64,000 nt of DNA from Ancistrus triradiatus (GCA_025084515.1 JAJAGP010000184.1:575873-639872); one strand, 5' to 3'; positions 26,820 to 41,800 are shown, counted from the stretch's first letter. A program made the numbers and translations. Notes: generated from the sequence alone by a model not told the origin.

Positions 26820-29800
26820 GCCCACCTTCACAGGACCTGGGTTTGAATCCTGGATTGGCTATATGGGGGTTGGAGCCCCATGTGACCCCAGTCCTTGAGG
26901 TCACAGAGGAACCCAGTGTAACGTCTAAGCAACTAAAGGTTCTCTCTCACAGTGGCTAATGTTAATGAACACATTTTCTATTCCAGCCTTGTTTATGTCG
27001 ATTGATATGTACAAAAACTTTAAAAATTCAGTCCCCCCTATTCAGACTTGAGGGTTAGGGGTCTTACTCAAGGGCCCTGTGAGACCCAGAGCCTTAAACG
27101 CTGATACCCCAGTCCATTACAATCAGGACCTGAGCTGGTGCTTAAACCGTTTTTGCAGCCACGTTCATATACAATGTCTTTTGTGAATTTTGACCCTATG
27201 TCTTTCCCACATAATAGCTGAGACTCCTCTTTTCTGAAAGCGCTCCTCATGATCAGCTATGCTCTTTTGGACTTCTGGTCTTGGATTGAGAGCTCCATGA
27301 AGTGCTGATCTTCGTAGATCCGTCCAGCGTTGTGTGAATCCATCTGAAGCTCCTTGGCTTTCTGTGCCTCATGGATTTAACGTGGCTCCACCATGTGCTC
27401 CTCAGACAGGCCTGCTAATCCTGCTAAGATGGCTCTGAGTTTGAGGGGGACGGTGGACGGGTGGGAGGGGAGCGTTAGAGTACGATGGATGGGAGCATGG
27501 AAGGCGAAGGTCCTCTTTCATGTTCGATATTGTGCATTAATTATTCAGGCCGCCCGGTGGGGCAGCGGCGGGGCGTCTGGAGGATGAATCGGTCTGTCTC
27601 CGACTGAGGTTAGTCCAGGACTTTTAATCATCTGCGTATTTTCGAGGTAGAGGGCCAGGAAACGTGGAACCTCGGCCTCCACCGAGCCATCGCTGGAGTA
27701 ATTAATTTCTCCTGAAGTGACACGGAGACAAAACACAAAACATGTGAAGAAGGAAATAGAGACGTTGTGGAGAGAAGTCTGAGCGGATTGTAATTTTCCT
27801 GATGAAGACAGCGACTCATTTTATCGATCAGCAGGACGTCGTTTCCCAGCCTGAGATCCTGAGGTGTGAGAGCTTGATTAGACGAGTGGAAGAGCGAGAG
27901 AAAGTTCGTCTTTCCTTTTACTTCTAATTAAAACCACAATGGGAAGCCATTAGGAGATTAAATCGGACCACAGGCTACAAAAGAACAACATGTTTCATTA
28001 AATCGTCTGATTTCTTACCGTATGAACATCATATTGAACTGTTTGAGTCATTAGCAAATACGATTAATTAATGCCAACGCTCTGGGCACGTAGGCTGGCA
28101 CCACAATCAGGCATATTTTTAGGTTATTTTATTTCAAATTTTACTTATTTTCACTATCGTCTTCTATTCTCTGTTTGATCTCTGCAGAATATGACATGGC
28201 ATTTACTCTAAAACACTAAAATATTAGTCTACATGTTATTATACTTTTGAAATGATTACTTTTAAAGATTTATTTAGCTTCTGTTTATGTAAACTATTTA
28301 AACTATTACTGTAAACTTATGAATTGGGTCCCTTTTTGAGTCTTGGTCCTCTCAAGGTTTTTTCCTTATAACATTTAGGGATTTTCCTTGCCACTGTCAC
28401 CCTAGGCTTGCTCAATTTGGGATTGGCCTTATTAATATTAGATGATGATCTAAAATTGTAAAGCTGCTTTGAGACAATGCTCTGATAGAAAGTAAATAAA
28501 TAATTAATTGTTTTAATACAAGTAATAATAATAATATGTTTAACATTTACATGTTTAATAATATTTAATACATATTTAATATTTAATATTGGTATCATAT
28601 TTATATTTATAATACATCATATTTAAAACATATTTAATAATATGTTTACCATGGTAACATGGTGTAATTAGTAGTAATTGGGTTATGTTTAACATTGTTA
28701 CTCATAACATATAATAATATAAAATGACCAAATATACAAATATGTGGATGCATTACATAAAGAATTTTTATATCATTTTATTTATTTAATTGGATTACAA
28801 AATAATGTCTATTAATTTAATTTGTATTTAAAATCATTTATGGGTGCTAGTATTTTCTGAAGCTGGCTATTTTTAGGGGGGTTGTATCACAGCATGACTG
28901 GCGGTGTCTCAGAGGATCTAACGCTGTAATACCCATGAACCCATGCGACCCCAGCGACCCAGGGTAACTTCTAAGCAACTAAAGGTCTCTCGCACTGGCT
29001 AATGTTAATGTTCCTAAGTCCACCATCAGAGAAATAAAAGGAAACATTGCATTCATCTGAAGAGAACATGGGTCATGCAGCAAACAGATCCTAAGCACCC
29101 AGGAACGGTTAAAGAAGAAGAAAGTTATGTTTTGGAACAGCCCAGTCAAAGCCCGGACCTTAATCCAGTAGAAATGCTGTGGGAGGACCTGATGTGAGCC
29201 GTTCATGTGAGGAAACTAAACAACATCCCAGAGCTGCAATATATAAATGATTAAGCACAGTATTTTCGTCTTTAGGACTCGTATGCAAACCTGCCGTTTA
29301 AGCTCATACTGGTGCAGAAATGGAAAATAGAAAATTGTACCAACGACACAAAAAGCACCGCTCTTGCTGGACTGACAGGTTTATATGAGTTAATACTGCG
29401 CTCCCACGGAGGACGTATTGTGGAATAATGTTATGTACGGTACGTACGTGTCCATTAGCGTTTAAAAAGAATCTAATGGACTCTGACGCAGGTCATGTGA
29501 TTGACTCCCCATTAATCACATGTCGAGGTGCTAAAGAATCCGACGTTTCTCTTTCTTGAACGTTTGAGGACTGAATAGAAGTGAAAGCGCGAGCTCATAT
29601 CGGTCGGCCCGGTCTCAATTAATGCCTTGTCACGGCCATTAAAGGGGAGCGCGGCAAATTGTCAAAGCGGCTAATTGATTAACGAATGGGACGAAGTGTA
29701 AAATGGCGAGGGATTGGTCACGGTGCCACCGCGGAGACGTTAATTAGCGAGGTCAACGCTTTCTGCTCCGGCGGAGGTGTCTGGGAAATATTCTCAATGA

Positions 29801-32800
29801 CGCAGTGTGAAAGTGCTTTTTCTGTTCCCGCCTTTTAATTTAATGCCTGCATTGTCTAATATCTAAAAGAGCTCCCACGATTGCAGTGATTTATCGCATC
29901 AGGACGCCCTTGCGCCTCTTTACGCAAACTGCCTGTGTGTGTTTGTTACAGGACGTACTGCTGCTCGGCGAGGATCTGGTGTCTGAGCCGTTCTACTGCC
30001 AGCTGGAGGCCGAGACGTGTCGCGTGTTCACCGAGCAGCTCGGACGCTTCGCTCTGGTCGGAGAGTCCCTCAGCATGGCCGCCGCCAAACGCCTCAAGCT
30101 GCTGCTGTTTGCTCCGGCCTACTGCTCCACGCTCGAGTACACCATCCGCGTGTACTGCACCGACGACACGCACGACCTCATCCAGGTCAGCCATCTTCAT
30201 CTTCAGCAGCAACTGCAAACTGGGCTTGGTCTGGCGATGTAGTGACTGTTGATTTATCTATAGATTTTATTTTTTTATTTTTTATTTTTAGGGTGGGTGG
30301 GGGTATTAGTTGGTATTAATTAGTCTATAATTGGTGTAATTGGTAGTTATTGCTTTATATGTTGGTGTAGTTGGTACTTATGATCATTATGGTGAAATTT
30401 GTGGAAATTTGTTTATACTTTGGTTTAGTTCATAGTAACTGGGTTATATTTTGGTGTAATTAGTAGTAATTGATTTAGATTTTGGTGTGATTGGATGTTG
30501 TGTCAGTGTAATTTGTACTAATTGGATAATTAGTAGTACATTTTTTGATGAAGTAGCTCCTGATTGGGTTATATTTGGGTGTAATTAGTAGGAATTGGGT
30601 TTTAACGTTGTATAATAAATATTAATAAGGCTATATTTTGGTGTAATTAATGGTAATTGGGTGATCTTTGGGCGTAATTAGTAGTAATATGGTTATATTT
30701 GGATTTAATTAGTGGTAATGTGGTTAAATTTTAGTGTAATTAGTAGTAATATTGTTATAGTCGGGGATAATTAGTGGTAATGTGGTTATATTTGGGTGTA
30801 ATTAGAAGTAATCTGGTTATATTTGGGGATAATTAGTAGTAATTGTTTATATTTTAGTGTAATTAGTAGTAATATGGTAACATTTTGGTGTAATTAGTGG
30901 TAATTGGTTGCTGTGTTGGTTCTGATGTGCTGTAATTGGTTGCTTTGTTGATTCTGTAACATTTTGGTGTAATTAGGGAGAGTTGTGTTGCTGTTCGGCT
31001 CGGTTTCCATCTGTTTGGTATCCGGATGCTGTTCTTTCTGTTCCGGCTTCTTTCCTTTTTCCTTTTTTAAGAATAATCAGGAGCGAATGCCAAGGCTGGC
31101 TCCCTTGAGGAGCCGGTTTGAGTAGCCTTTTAAGATTTCATTTGCATGGTTAATTAGTAAATGAATGAGAGAAGCTGTGTGGCTGCAGCACCGCGTTCAC
31201 AACGAGAGAGAATAGAGCAATCACCGAGTGCAACCTTCCAGAGCCTGCCAAAAAAACAAAAACAGAAAAACAACCCCACAACACAAAGAAAAACCGAGAG
31301 AAACAGAGCGAGTTTTCATTTCATTTTGTCCTGTTTCTATTTGGTTTGTAACAGTGTGCTTTCTGTCTCCGATATTAATTACTGTCCTGTACAGTCCAAC
31401 AAAACAAATCACAAAAACACTTACAAAGATTATAATTAACCCCACAATGGATCCCAGGGATAAAGGGACCTAATGTTTACATATAATAATCACAAATGGA
31501 AACTGAACCAAGCACGGTGCTACAAGAAAGAAACAACCAAAAAACAAAAAGAAAAGAAAGAAAGAACTGGAAGAAAAAGAAAGACAGAAATAATTAAAAG
31601 AAGACAGAACTAACTAAAACAGAAAAAGAAAAAAGAGATGGATGAAAGACCAAATGAAAAACTGAAAGAAGGAACATAAAGAATGAAAGATACATAACTT
31701 AAATACATCAGAATGGATGGATAACAAAGAAATAATGGGGAAACAAAGAGCGAGAGAGAGCGGGGCGAAAGAAAGAAAGAAAGGAAAGAATAAAAGACAA
31801 AGGAATAACTAAGAGAAAGAATTGATGAAAGCAAGAAATAATGAGAGAAATAAGGCAGATAGGAAGAAAAAAGGAAGAGAAGATTAAAAGGCAGAAAGAA
31901 ATAACTAGAAGAGAGAAAAAAAGAAAACAAGATAGATGAAAGACAAAATGAAATACAATGAAAGAAAAATAAAGAAAAAAGTAAGAATGGATGGATGAAA
32001 GAGAAATAATGGGGAAAGAAAGAAAGAAAGAAAGAAAGAACTAGAACAAATATTCTTGTTTGATGTTTTAATTTTTGTCTTTTTCTGGCACCTCTAACCC
32101 TTTTTTTTGTTTGATTTTTAGCACTTTTTTTTATCTGTAGTCTCTTTATGCTGCACTCCGTTTCGGCTCTGTGTTCGTCAGTACATATCCTGCTCTGTCT
32201 GCGGTGAGCCACAGAGGCCTCATGGGAAATGTAGTCTTCCCTGGGCTGACTGGCGCTGGTTAATGTGCTCTGGATCGGGGTGAGATGATTCTGAGGTCTG
32301 AGACAGATTGACACTTCCCTGAGTGACTGATTGGCTTCCTCATTTATCCTGATTGGCTTCGGATTATTATGCTAATCAGCGCTAGGCAGAGCGGAATTAG
32401 CACGGCGTGCGGATAGCAGGTGATGTAGCGACGGAGGCACGGCGGCGTCTCTGGAGGCGCGTTAGCCGGTGTTTGGACTGTAATGATCGCCATCGAACAC
32501 ATTTTGTACGTCTGTTAGAAGTTTTTGCCTCCAAACTTTTTGTTTTCTCTATGGTAATTAGAGCAGCCGTACTCAGTCCTCTCTGTGGTAAAAAAGAAAA
32601 ACAGGGTTTCTAAAACAAAAAGTAACATAACAAGAAATGAAATTACATAAATATGACTAAAATGATGTAAACAGTAATAGAAGAGAAAAACTGGCAAAAA
32701 AAGTTTTATTTGTGTAGTTTTATCCACAAATGCTATAGAACAAATTCAGAAAGAAAAAAATTATACAAAAATGGGAAAAGCAATGAAGAAAGAATAGGAA

Positions 32801-35800
32801 AACATGTTATTATTTTTTGTGTATTTAGAACCTTTCCAAAAACCCCGTTTGTTTTGTAAAGAAGATACAGAGAGAATAAAGAGAGAAAGAAAAAGTTATT
32901 ATACATGAATCCATTTAAAAATAAAGGAGTGAAAAAACAAAAAGACAGAAGGGCATTTGTTTTCTATAAGCAATAAAATAAAGTAGTGTCGAAGCAGAAA
33001 AAAACTAAGAAAAAGAATAGCTCTAGAAGAAAGAATGACAAAAAAAGGCAAAAAGAAAGTAAACCAACAAGCAGTCAAATGACAAGTGAATATGATCAAA
33101 AAGATGTAAAAAGTAATAAAGAAAAAGACAGGAAGAAAGTTTTGTGCATTTTAATCCACCAAGGCTTTAAAGAAATACTTAAATAAAGAAAAGACAGAAA
33201 AATGATACAAAAATGGGAAATGTAAAGCAATAAAGAAAGAAGCAGAAGAAAGAATAAGAAAACATGTGCTTATTTGTTGTGTATGTAGAACCTTTCCAAA
33301 ACATATTGTTGTTTTAAAAAGAAGGAAGAGAAAGAGAGTTATTATACATGACTCCATTTAAAATGCTAGTTGAAACAGAAAACATGTAAGAAAGAAAATA
33401 AAGAAGAAAGGCATTTGTTTTTTAGTAGGAATGTAGTATAGAAGCAGAAATAAATAAAAGGTATAACTTTTATCTTTGTTTGTTTTAATCTGTGGATGGT
33501 TTACAAAGAAAAAAGATAAAGAAAGAAAGACTTTTCACAGTTTAACCTCACTTTTTGTATTTTAACAACTAAACAGAAACTAAGGACGGTAAATAGGAAA
33601 AAACAAAATGAAATGAAGAAAAGCCGTAGAAGAATGACAAAATAAAGAAAGACTAAAACAATAAGTAATAAGTAAAGCAATCAAATGACAAATGAATATG
33701 ATAAAAAAAAGTAATAAAGAAAGAGACAGGAAGAAGGTTTAATGTGTTTTTATCCACCAAAGCTTTAGAAGAAATACAGAAAGAAAGAAATGATACAAAA
33801 ATTGGAAAAGCAACAAAGAAAGAAGCTGAAGAAAGAATAGGAAAACATTTTTATATTCTTTGTTATATTGAACCTTTCCAAATCCTGTTGTTGTTTCATA
33901 AAGAAGGAAGATAAAGAGAGAAAGAAAAGTTATTATAAAGAAAGAAAAATAAAGTGCCGGCGCTGTGTCCCAGCCTCGGCAGTGGAGCAGAAAGGGCAGC
34001 ACTTCATCTCCCAATTAAACCCTGAGACGGCTGTAATTGTGTTTGATGGTGAGCTGCTGGTGGCGCCCGGCTGTGGGCAGCATTTCGGTTCACGGGCTCT
34101 CGATGAGCGAGTGGCCTTACGGGACCAAGGAATCAATATTTAATGCCACAGACTCTCAGTCGGACCGAGGCCTGGGCTCAGTACGAGATGGTCGATGTTT
34201 TTTGTCAAGCGCTCCAGTGTAGCTTCAGCCGTGTGTTTTTAGGGAAGAACGTCTTCACGCCTCGGCGTGAAAGCTACCGACACCAGGCTTCGGTGTGGGG
34301 TACGGCACTCCAAGTGATGTACAAGGTGACACCAAATTAATATAAATATAAAATGTCAAAACTTAGTCCCCATTACTGTGTGACCCACGGTATGTCTGGT
34401 CAACTTCCATTTAGTTCACGGTAGCAGTCACAGCCCACAGTGCGGAGTATTGTGAGTGTCGGTGTAGCGTAGTGTCCGGTGTAGCGGAGTGTTCAGTGTA
34501 AAGCGAGTGTCGGGTGTAAGCGGAGTGTCGGTGTAGGCGGGTCACGGAGCCGTCACACGGGCGGCGTGTCGGTGTAGCAGCGTGTCGTGTATCAGCGTGT
34601 GGTGTATGAGTGAGGTTATTGGAATGTCGGTGTAAGCGAGTGCCGGTGTATCGGAAGTGGCCGGTGGTAATCGGAGTAGCGGAGTGCCCGGTGTCCGTGT
34701 ACGGCGTGACCGTGTAGCGCGTGTCGTGTGCGGAGTTCCGGTGTAGCGGAGTGCGGTGTATCGGGAGTGCCGGTTTATCGGAGTGCCGTGTATCGGAGTG
34801 CCGGTGTATCGGAGTGCCAGTGTATCGGATAACGTAAAAAAAAAAAAAAATGTCGGTGTATCGGATTGTCGGTGTAAGCGGAGTGTCGGTGTCTTGGAGT
34901 GTCGGTGTTATCGGAGAGTCGTGTAGCGGTGTATCGGAGTGACGTGTAAGTGAGTGTCGTGTGCGGTGTAGCGGAGTGTCGGTGTAGCGGAGTGTCGGTG
35001 TAGCGGAGTGCGGTGAGCGTCAACGGCTCAGTCACAGGGCGGCGTGTCGGTGTGCGTGCGTGTCCGTGTAGCAGCCGTGTCGTGTAGTGGTGACGGTGTA
35101 ATTGGAATGTCGGTGTAAAAGCGGAGTGGCCGGTGGTACCGGAGTGCCGGTGTATCTGAGTAGCGGAGTGGCCGTTGTCCGGTGTAGCGCCGTTACAGTG
35201 TAGCGGCGTGTCGGTGTAGCGGCATTCCGTGTTCGGAGTGCCGTGTATCGATGTGCCAGTGGTAATCGGAGAGCGGAGTGTCGGTGTAGCGGAGTGTCGG
35301 TGTATTGTAGTGGTCGGTTGTAATCTGAGAGTCGGGTTGGGGCGGTGTATCGGAGTGTCCCGTGTATCCGGAGTGACCGTGTAGTGGAGTGTCGGTGTAG
35401 CGGTGGATCGGAGTGTCGGTGTATCGGAGTGACAGTGTAGTGTAGGGTCGTTGTAGCGGAGTATCAGGAATCACAGATGAAAACACACTGAGGCTTTTCC
35501 CTCACTGTATCTCTGATGTTTGATATCTGCTGACTTGTCAGCTGCTGTTGGGCGTTTTGACCTTTGCAGAAAACCGAAGAGTAATTGGCTGTGTGGTGTG
35601 TGGTGTGGTGTTTGGTGTGGTGTGTGGTGGTGTGTGTGGTGTGTGTGTGTGGTGTGTTGTTGTGTGTGTGGCGGTTAAAAAAGTGTCGAATCAGCTCCAT
35701 AACCCTGACGGCTGATGTAAAGTTTAAGTGACAAGCCTTCTGTATGAAGAGAGAGACGGATAGAGAGAGGAGTGACAGCTCCGTGGTGTCACACGTTACT

Positions 35801-38800
35801 TTTTCTGCGTGATTTATTTATCATTGCTCTCCTTCTCATCGTGTGTTGTGTGTGTGTGTGTGTTTGTGTGTGTGTTGTGGTGGTTGTGTGTGTTTGTGCA
35901 GCTGGCCCTGAGGTTTATTAATCAACATGAGGGAGGCTTTGGAGGACGATCCTATGTTCTCGATCCATCAGTCAGAGAGAACAGAAAGCATGCAGACAGA
36001 AGAGAGAGAGAGAGAGGCTTTTGTATGAGAGAGAGACAGTTTAACATCTTCATAATAAACATGTGCATGATGTCTCCAAGAATTACACTCGCATTCGCAG
36101 CTCGCATTCTCAGCTCGCATTCTCAGCTTTATGTTGTGCATGTTTTTCTCTACAGGATTGCTTATTTCTCACAGTGATTCTGTTCCATAAGTGTTTGGTT
36201 CTGGTTGTAGATGTTTTTGGATCTCTGTGTCAGTAATGCCGGCTTTACACCAAACACCTTTAAGAGATTTCACTCAAGTATGGGAAGAAAATCCTGAGAG
36301 TGCTGGTAGGGTTTTGTGGATCTTGATCATCTCAGTCGTTGGTGGAAGATGGATCAGGATCGCCGTCTCAAACCAGGCTTTATCTCATCAGGCTTTTTTT
36401 TCGTTCTGATAAAATCGCCCATGTTTAATATTATTATAAGTTTCTTTGTCTTTACTCTTTAGCATTCATTTCTTTCTTTTTTTAGTTCTTTCGTTCTTTC
36501 ATTCATTCTTTCTTTCTGTCTTTTTTTTCTCTTTAGCATTTCTTTCTTTCTTTTTTTCTTTCTCGCTTTTGTCTATTTCTTTTCTCTTTAGCATTCATTC
36601 CTTACTTTTTTCTTTGTGTAAGTAACGATTAGCTTATGCTGGTTTGATCGTTGAAAGGCAGACGCCTGCATGGTGACGTTTAAAGAGCTTATATGTTATG
36701 GGAAGCCAAAAAGGCCAAAATCGAAGGAATGCTAACGTGCAGGATTCAGCCGCTTCAGCTTTTCTCTAAATGCTGTTATACGTTAAGTTCAGAACAGCCG
36801 AAGTTCGTGCCGAGTCTGGAGCTCCGCCCCATATCTCCAGCGATCAGTGCGGTTTGTCGCTCGAGCCGAGCCGGAGCACATCCTGTTCTCTTTCTCCAAA
36901 AATCCCATTTCTCAGACCGAGGACAGGTCGTGGTCTAAGAGTTAGCGTGGCAGCTAACCTCCTTCTGTCACCCAACAGTGGAAGAATTAACTAACACCGC
37001 TGGACTATATTCCCGGACGACCCGGTCTATCAGGGCGACGGACGTGTCCTGAAACGCTGGCTAGCTTCGGCCGGGCCTCGTATATCAGTTATCTGTCTCT
37101 CTGAAGCTTAACAACTCTTCTGACCTCCAAGGCGAAAACGTTAAGCGCGTCTCCCATCTTTTTCTCGCTCGCTCTCGCTCGAGTCCTCTTCCATGTTTCT
37201 TCGTGTTTCTCAGATCCTACTTTTCTGTGCAGCTCCTTCCCTTTCTGTCCTGTCTTTCCCTTAAAAAGGTGTGACGGAAGCATCGGTGGCTTCTCCTCGG
37301 GCTGATTTCCAATCGGCTCTTCTATCGTCGTAAGAGCAGGAGCACAAATTTTCCGTAAGCCACGCCGGCAGCTTAAGGTGTGAAGAAAGTTTCTGTTTTC
37401 CAGTTCTGGACTTTTTCGAAAGTTGAGAATTTTGTTGATTGTGTTCGCTTTGGGGAAAATTCTGTCATCATCATACAGTTAAAGCATGCTCATTTTGACA
37501 GATCATTTGAGACAATGATGGTTAAACTGCGGACCATAAGGCCCAGGTTCAAAATCCCACCTCTGCCAATCTGTCATGGTTGGGTCTTTGGGCAAAGTGC
37601 TTAAAACCACGATTGCTTTGATTTTTATAAGATCCCGTGTAGAAGATGCTCTGGATCTGACGTCTGCTAAAGTTCATTAGACAATAGCAAGATTTAGAGC
37701 TTTTCCTTAAACCCCGGTTGCTTGTTTCGGCCCCCCCAGTAATCTTCTGGCAACCCTGGAATTAAATGCAGCAACCAAACTCGTTTTTGAGAACTCTGAA
37801 AATGCCAGTCTATGCGCAAATTGTGAATTTGGGATATTCTTCAGCTTTCTAGATGGTAGAAACCCGAAAAAACGTTTAAGAGAAATCTGATTATTTCCTG
37901 ATCCGGTAAAACCGGAAACTACCCAAGGTGCAAGTAAACTCGTTTTTCTAATGCAAAAACGACACGTTTAAAAGAGCACGGCTGCTTATTTAAGGCTGTT
38001 ATGGAGTAAATAAAGTTTTTCGCGAAGCTTCTCGTTTCGTTCCTCATGCCGGTGCGTGGCAGTAATTTATTAAGAAGACAATAGGCTCACAGGAAAAAGC
38101 CATTACACTCCTGTTGCACAAAACAAACAACCCCAACGGCGCGCACATGCAACTGTTCTTTACTTTGGGCTGGTGATGATCTGATTTTAAATGTTGCCAG
38201 TGGCTCGTACCCGGCGGCGGCTCGTTAATCCGGGGCCTCTCTCCCGTCTCGGTATTTCAGCGCACAGCGTGTTTTATATAACAATAAATTGCCTGGCTCT
38301 GCTGGGGGTCAGAATCAGGTCAAAGTCCACACGTGCGATCCGGGCCCCCGCCTCACTTTAACAGAGCAGGAGTCGAGAGAAGCACCTTCTGTCTTCTCTT
38401 CTCTCTCTCACACAGCAGATTTATTGCTCTTTAGATTCATTGGCCTCCCCATTGAACTTACACAACCTAACCCCGAGTGACTGGAATAGATAACCTCTAA
38501 CCCAGGAAACGCTGCAGTGCCATGGATTACAGCACAGCGAGAGGACAGCCGGTCTGAATGAGTCTGTGTTTTATATCAAACCTTTAAGCGCTGCCATTTG
38601 AGTTGTTTGAGCACAGCATGGCCCTGATGGTTCTGTACCTGACACCACAGAACCGAACAACACATAATCACTTTTTAAATGAATGACACTGAATAATGCC
38701 TCGAGACAATATTGTATTTGCTACTTTTAGTAACACTCTCTTTTGTAATATTATTTCTCTATTCATTTATTATACTCACTATTTTTCATTCTCAACTTGT

Positions 38801-41800
38801 TGATAATATTCCCATTTTATTTAGTGATATACTCTCTTAATTGAATTATTATATTCTCCATTTTATCGTATTTTCTATTTAATAATTATATTGTATAGTT
38901 TATTCTATAGTGTTATTGTATTGTTTTAATTGTTATATTCCATAATTTATATTCTCTTTTGTATTATATTTTCTGTTGAATGTGTTATATTCTCTTTTTA
39001 TTATACTTTCTATTTAATTTATATTATATATTGTATTTATTTTTGTATTGATTTTGTGTATGTTATTGTGTATTATTATTATTTTCTATTTTATTTATTA
39101 TTTCTTTAATTTATCATATTTTCTATTTTATTCTATTTGCTATTTAATTCATTATAGTCTATATTTGATTTATTTTATTTTGTATTTTATTATATTTTGT
39201 CATTTATTATATTCTGTAGTTGATTTATTGTATTCTCCATTTAATTATATTTTCTGTTTAATTAATTATATTCTCTATTTTATTTATTCCATTTTTTTGT
39301 TTGTTATACTATCTGTTTATTATATTCGATATATTATTTATTATATTTTATTTATTTTATTTTCTACTTTACTATACTCTCTTTTTAGTTGTTTTATTCT
39401 TCATTTTATTATATTCTGTATGTTATTTATTATAGTCTGCTTAATGTTGTATTACTTTATTATATTTCATTCATTTTATTTCTAGCTTCTGTGTATTGAA
39501 GCTGTTTTTAAACTTTTATTATTTCGGTAACTTAATTGAATTCTTATATATAACATGTGCAGATCGGGTCCCGTTGGGGCTTCTCCCTGCCGCTGTTGCC
39601 CTAGGGTTGCTCAGTTGGGCTTGTGGATGCAGATGTTTCTAAAGCTGTGTTGTGGCAGTGATCGGCTGTAAAAAGCTCTACAGACTTTAATACTTTAGTC
39701 CAGAACAGGGACCTGGGTGAAGCAGGATCCGGCTCCTTAAAGCAGGGTTAAAGCAGAGTGAGGTCCTGATCCAGAGGGTTTTGAGAAACAGAACCACACT
39801 AAGTGAGAGTTCTCCATGAACGGGTCTGAGCAAAGCCAATCGCCCTCCGTCTCAATTAGGCTCGCTGTGCGGATTCAGTCCGTGTGCATCCAGGTAGAGA
39901 GTGAAGGCGTAGCAGCATACGTTCACATCCATCTGCTCTACTCCTGTCTGGTTGCTGAAGAGAACGGTTGGAGTGATGCTCAGGGGAAGAGCAGACCTTG
40001 TTTTGTTTTGGGTTTTGATGGTCCAGACTGTCAATAGGTTTCGTTATTGCCTTACAGGTTTATGTACCAGATTCCACGGGCTTAAAGTCACTCCGGTCCG
40101 AACCCGACACGTGCCAGTGCTCTGTAGCTCCGGCCTGGAATGAAAGCCGCAGAGAGTATTTTCCTGTCCCAAACAGTGTGAGAAGCGAGCGTGAGTGACC
40201 GTGCTGTGCTGTCTCCGTAGGAGGTGATGCAGATGGAGGCGCAGATAGGGGGCCGCCTCATTGACGAGCCACACGCCCTCCTGTTTAAGGACAGCTACCA
40301 CAACCTGCGCCTCTCCGTCCACGACCTGCCACAGAGCCAGTGGAGGAGCAAGCTGCACACCGCCTACCAGGTAACCCCGCTGCGGCCTGTGCCCACCGTC
40401 CTCATGCTAGTGGGGCTTTAAGCTTTTGAGTGTTTTAGCACAACACAGCCATGACCTGCTCATGATTTCACTTACACACCCCGGCCCCAAAACACACACG
40501 AAAAACAAATGAACAATGTGCTAGTAAATTACACCGAATAATGCCCCCGATTACATATGGCACTTTATTATTCATTATATTCTCTGTTTCATTTATTATA
40601 TTCTGTTTTACTTATATTCTCTATTTTATTTATTATATTCTTTATTTTATTTATATTCTCAATTTTATTATGTTCTCTTTTTTTCTATATTTATTTATAT
40701 TCTCTATTTTGTTACATTTTCTATTTAATTTAGTATGTTCTATATTTCCTTTATTTTATTATCTATTATATTTTCTATTGTATTTATCATATTCTGTATT
40801 TCATTTCTTTTGTTCATTTTATTGTATTTTCTATTTTATTTGTCTTTTCTATTGTATTTATTATATTCAGTTTTTTATACCTTCTATTTAATTTAGTGTA
40901 TTCTATATTTCAATTATTATATTCTCTATTATATTTTCTGTTTAATATATTGTACTCTGTATTTCATTTATTTTATTTTATATTTAATTTATTGTATTTT
41001 ATATTTCATTTATTTTATTCTTTATTTATTTTTTATATTATCCACTGCATTACATTTTCTATTTAAATAACTATATTCTATATTTTATTTATTAACTTTT
41101 CTATTTTATTGTAGTGCCTACATTATTTATTATATTCTCTATTTTGTTATATTCTATTTAATTTATTATTTATTATTATATTATAGTACTTTATTGTATT
41201 TATTATATTTCTGATGCAGAAGGTTTTTGTTGTTTAAAAATCGCTGAAAAGTGACACATTTCCCCACTGCGTTTTGGCCCCGGAGAAATCCAGTCCTAGG
41301 GTTTTGTGACTGAAGCGAGAACAATAATAACACAAATACCAGATTTGTCAGAATACAGATGGGGCTGTGGGGGGTGGGGTGGGGGGTGCAGACTGCCAGA
41401 ACTTCCTGCTGATGCCGGAGCGTTTAAACAGCGGGTTGTCAGTCAGTCAGTCAGTCAGTGAGTGATCGAGTGAATACCTGTGAATACATAAGTCTGAGAA
41501 ACAGTCATAAATACAGAATAATTGCCGCCAATTGAACCAAATCCTAAAGAAGAAAACTTTAAAAACAGTGCGTTTGTGCTGCTTGAATACTTTCCTGTGG
41601 CACCAAACTTTGGAGCGTAATCACTAAAAGCGTCCCGAGCTCTTATTTTATAATACTAAGTGCATCCACACTGTTAAAGGCTTTTCTTTCCTATCTCTGT
41701 GTGACTCATCCCTGTACTTTTCTATAACAATTATTTATCCTTAAATAGCCCTGAGCTATTGTCCTCTCTCTCTCTCTCTCTCCCTCTCTCTCCCTCTCCC

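Noticed and set aside
31610..32314. 234-codon Phe/Ser-rich frame on the - strand resembling a membrane protein
   Set aside because: Complement of a purine-rich low-complexity tract. Hydrophobicity comes from TTTC runs.
39048..39485. 145-codon hydrophobic frame
   Set aside because: Translation of an AT-rich array (Phe, Ile, Leu, Tyr only).
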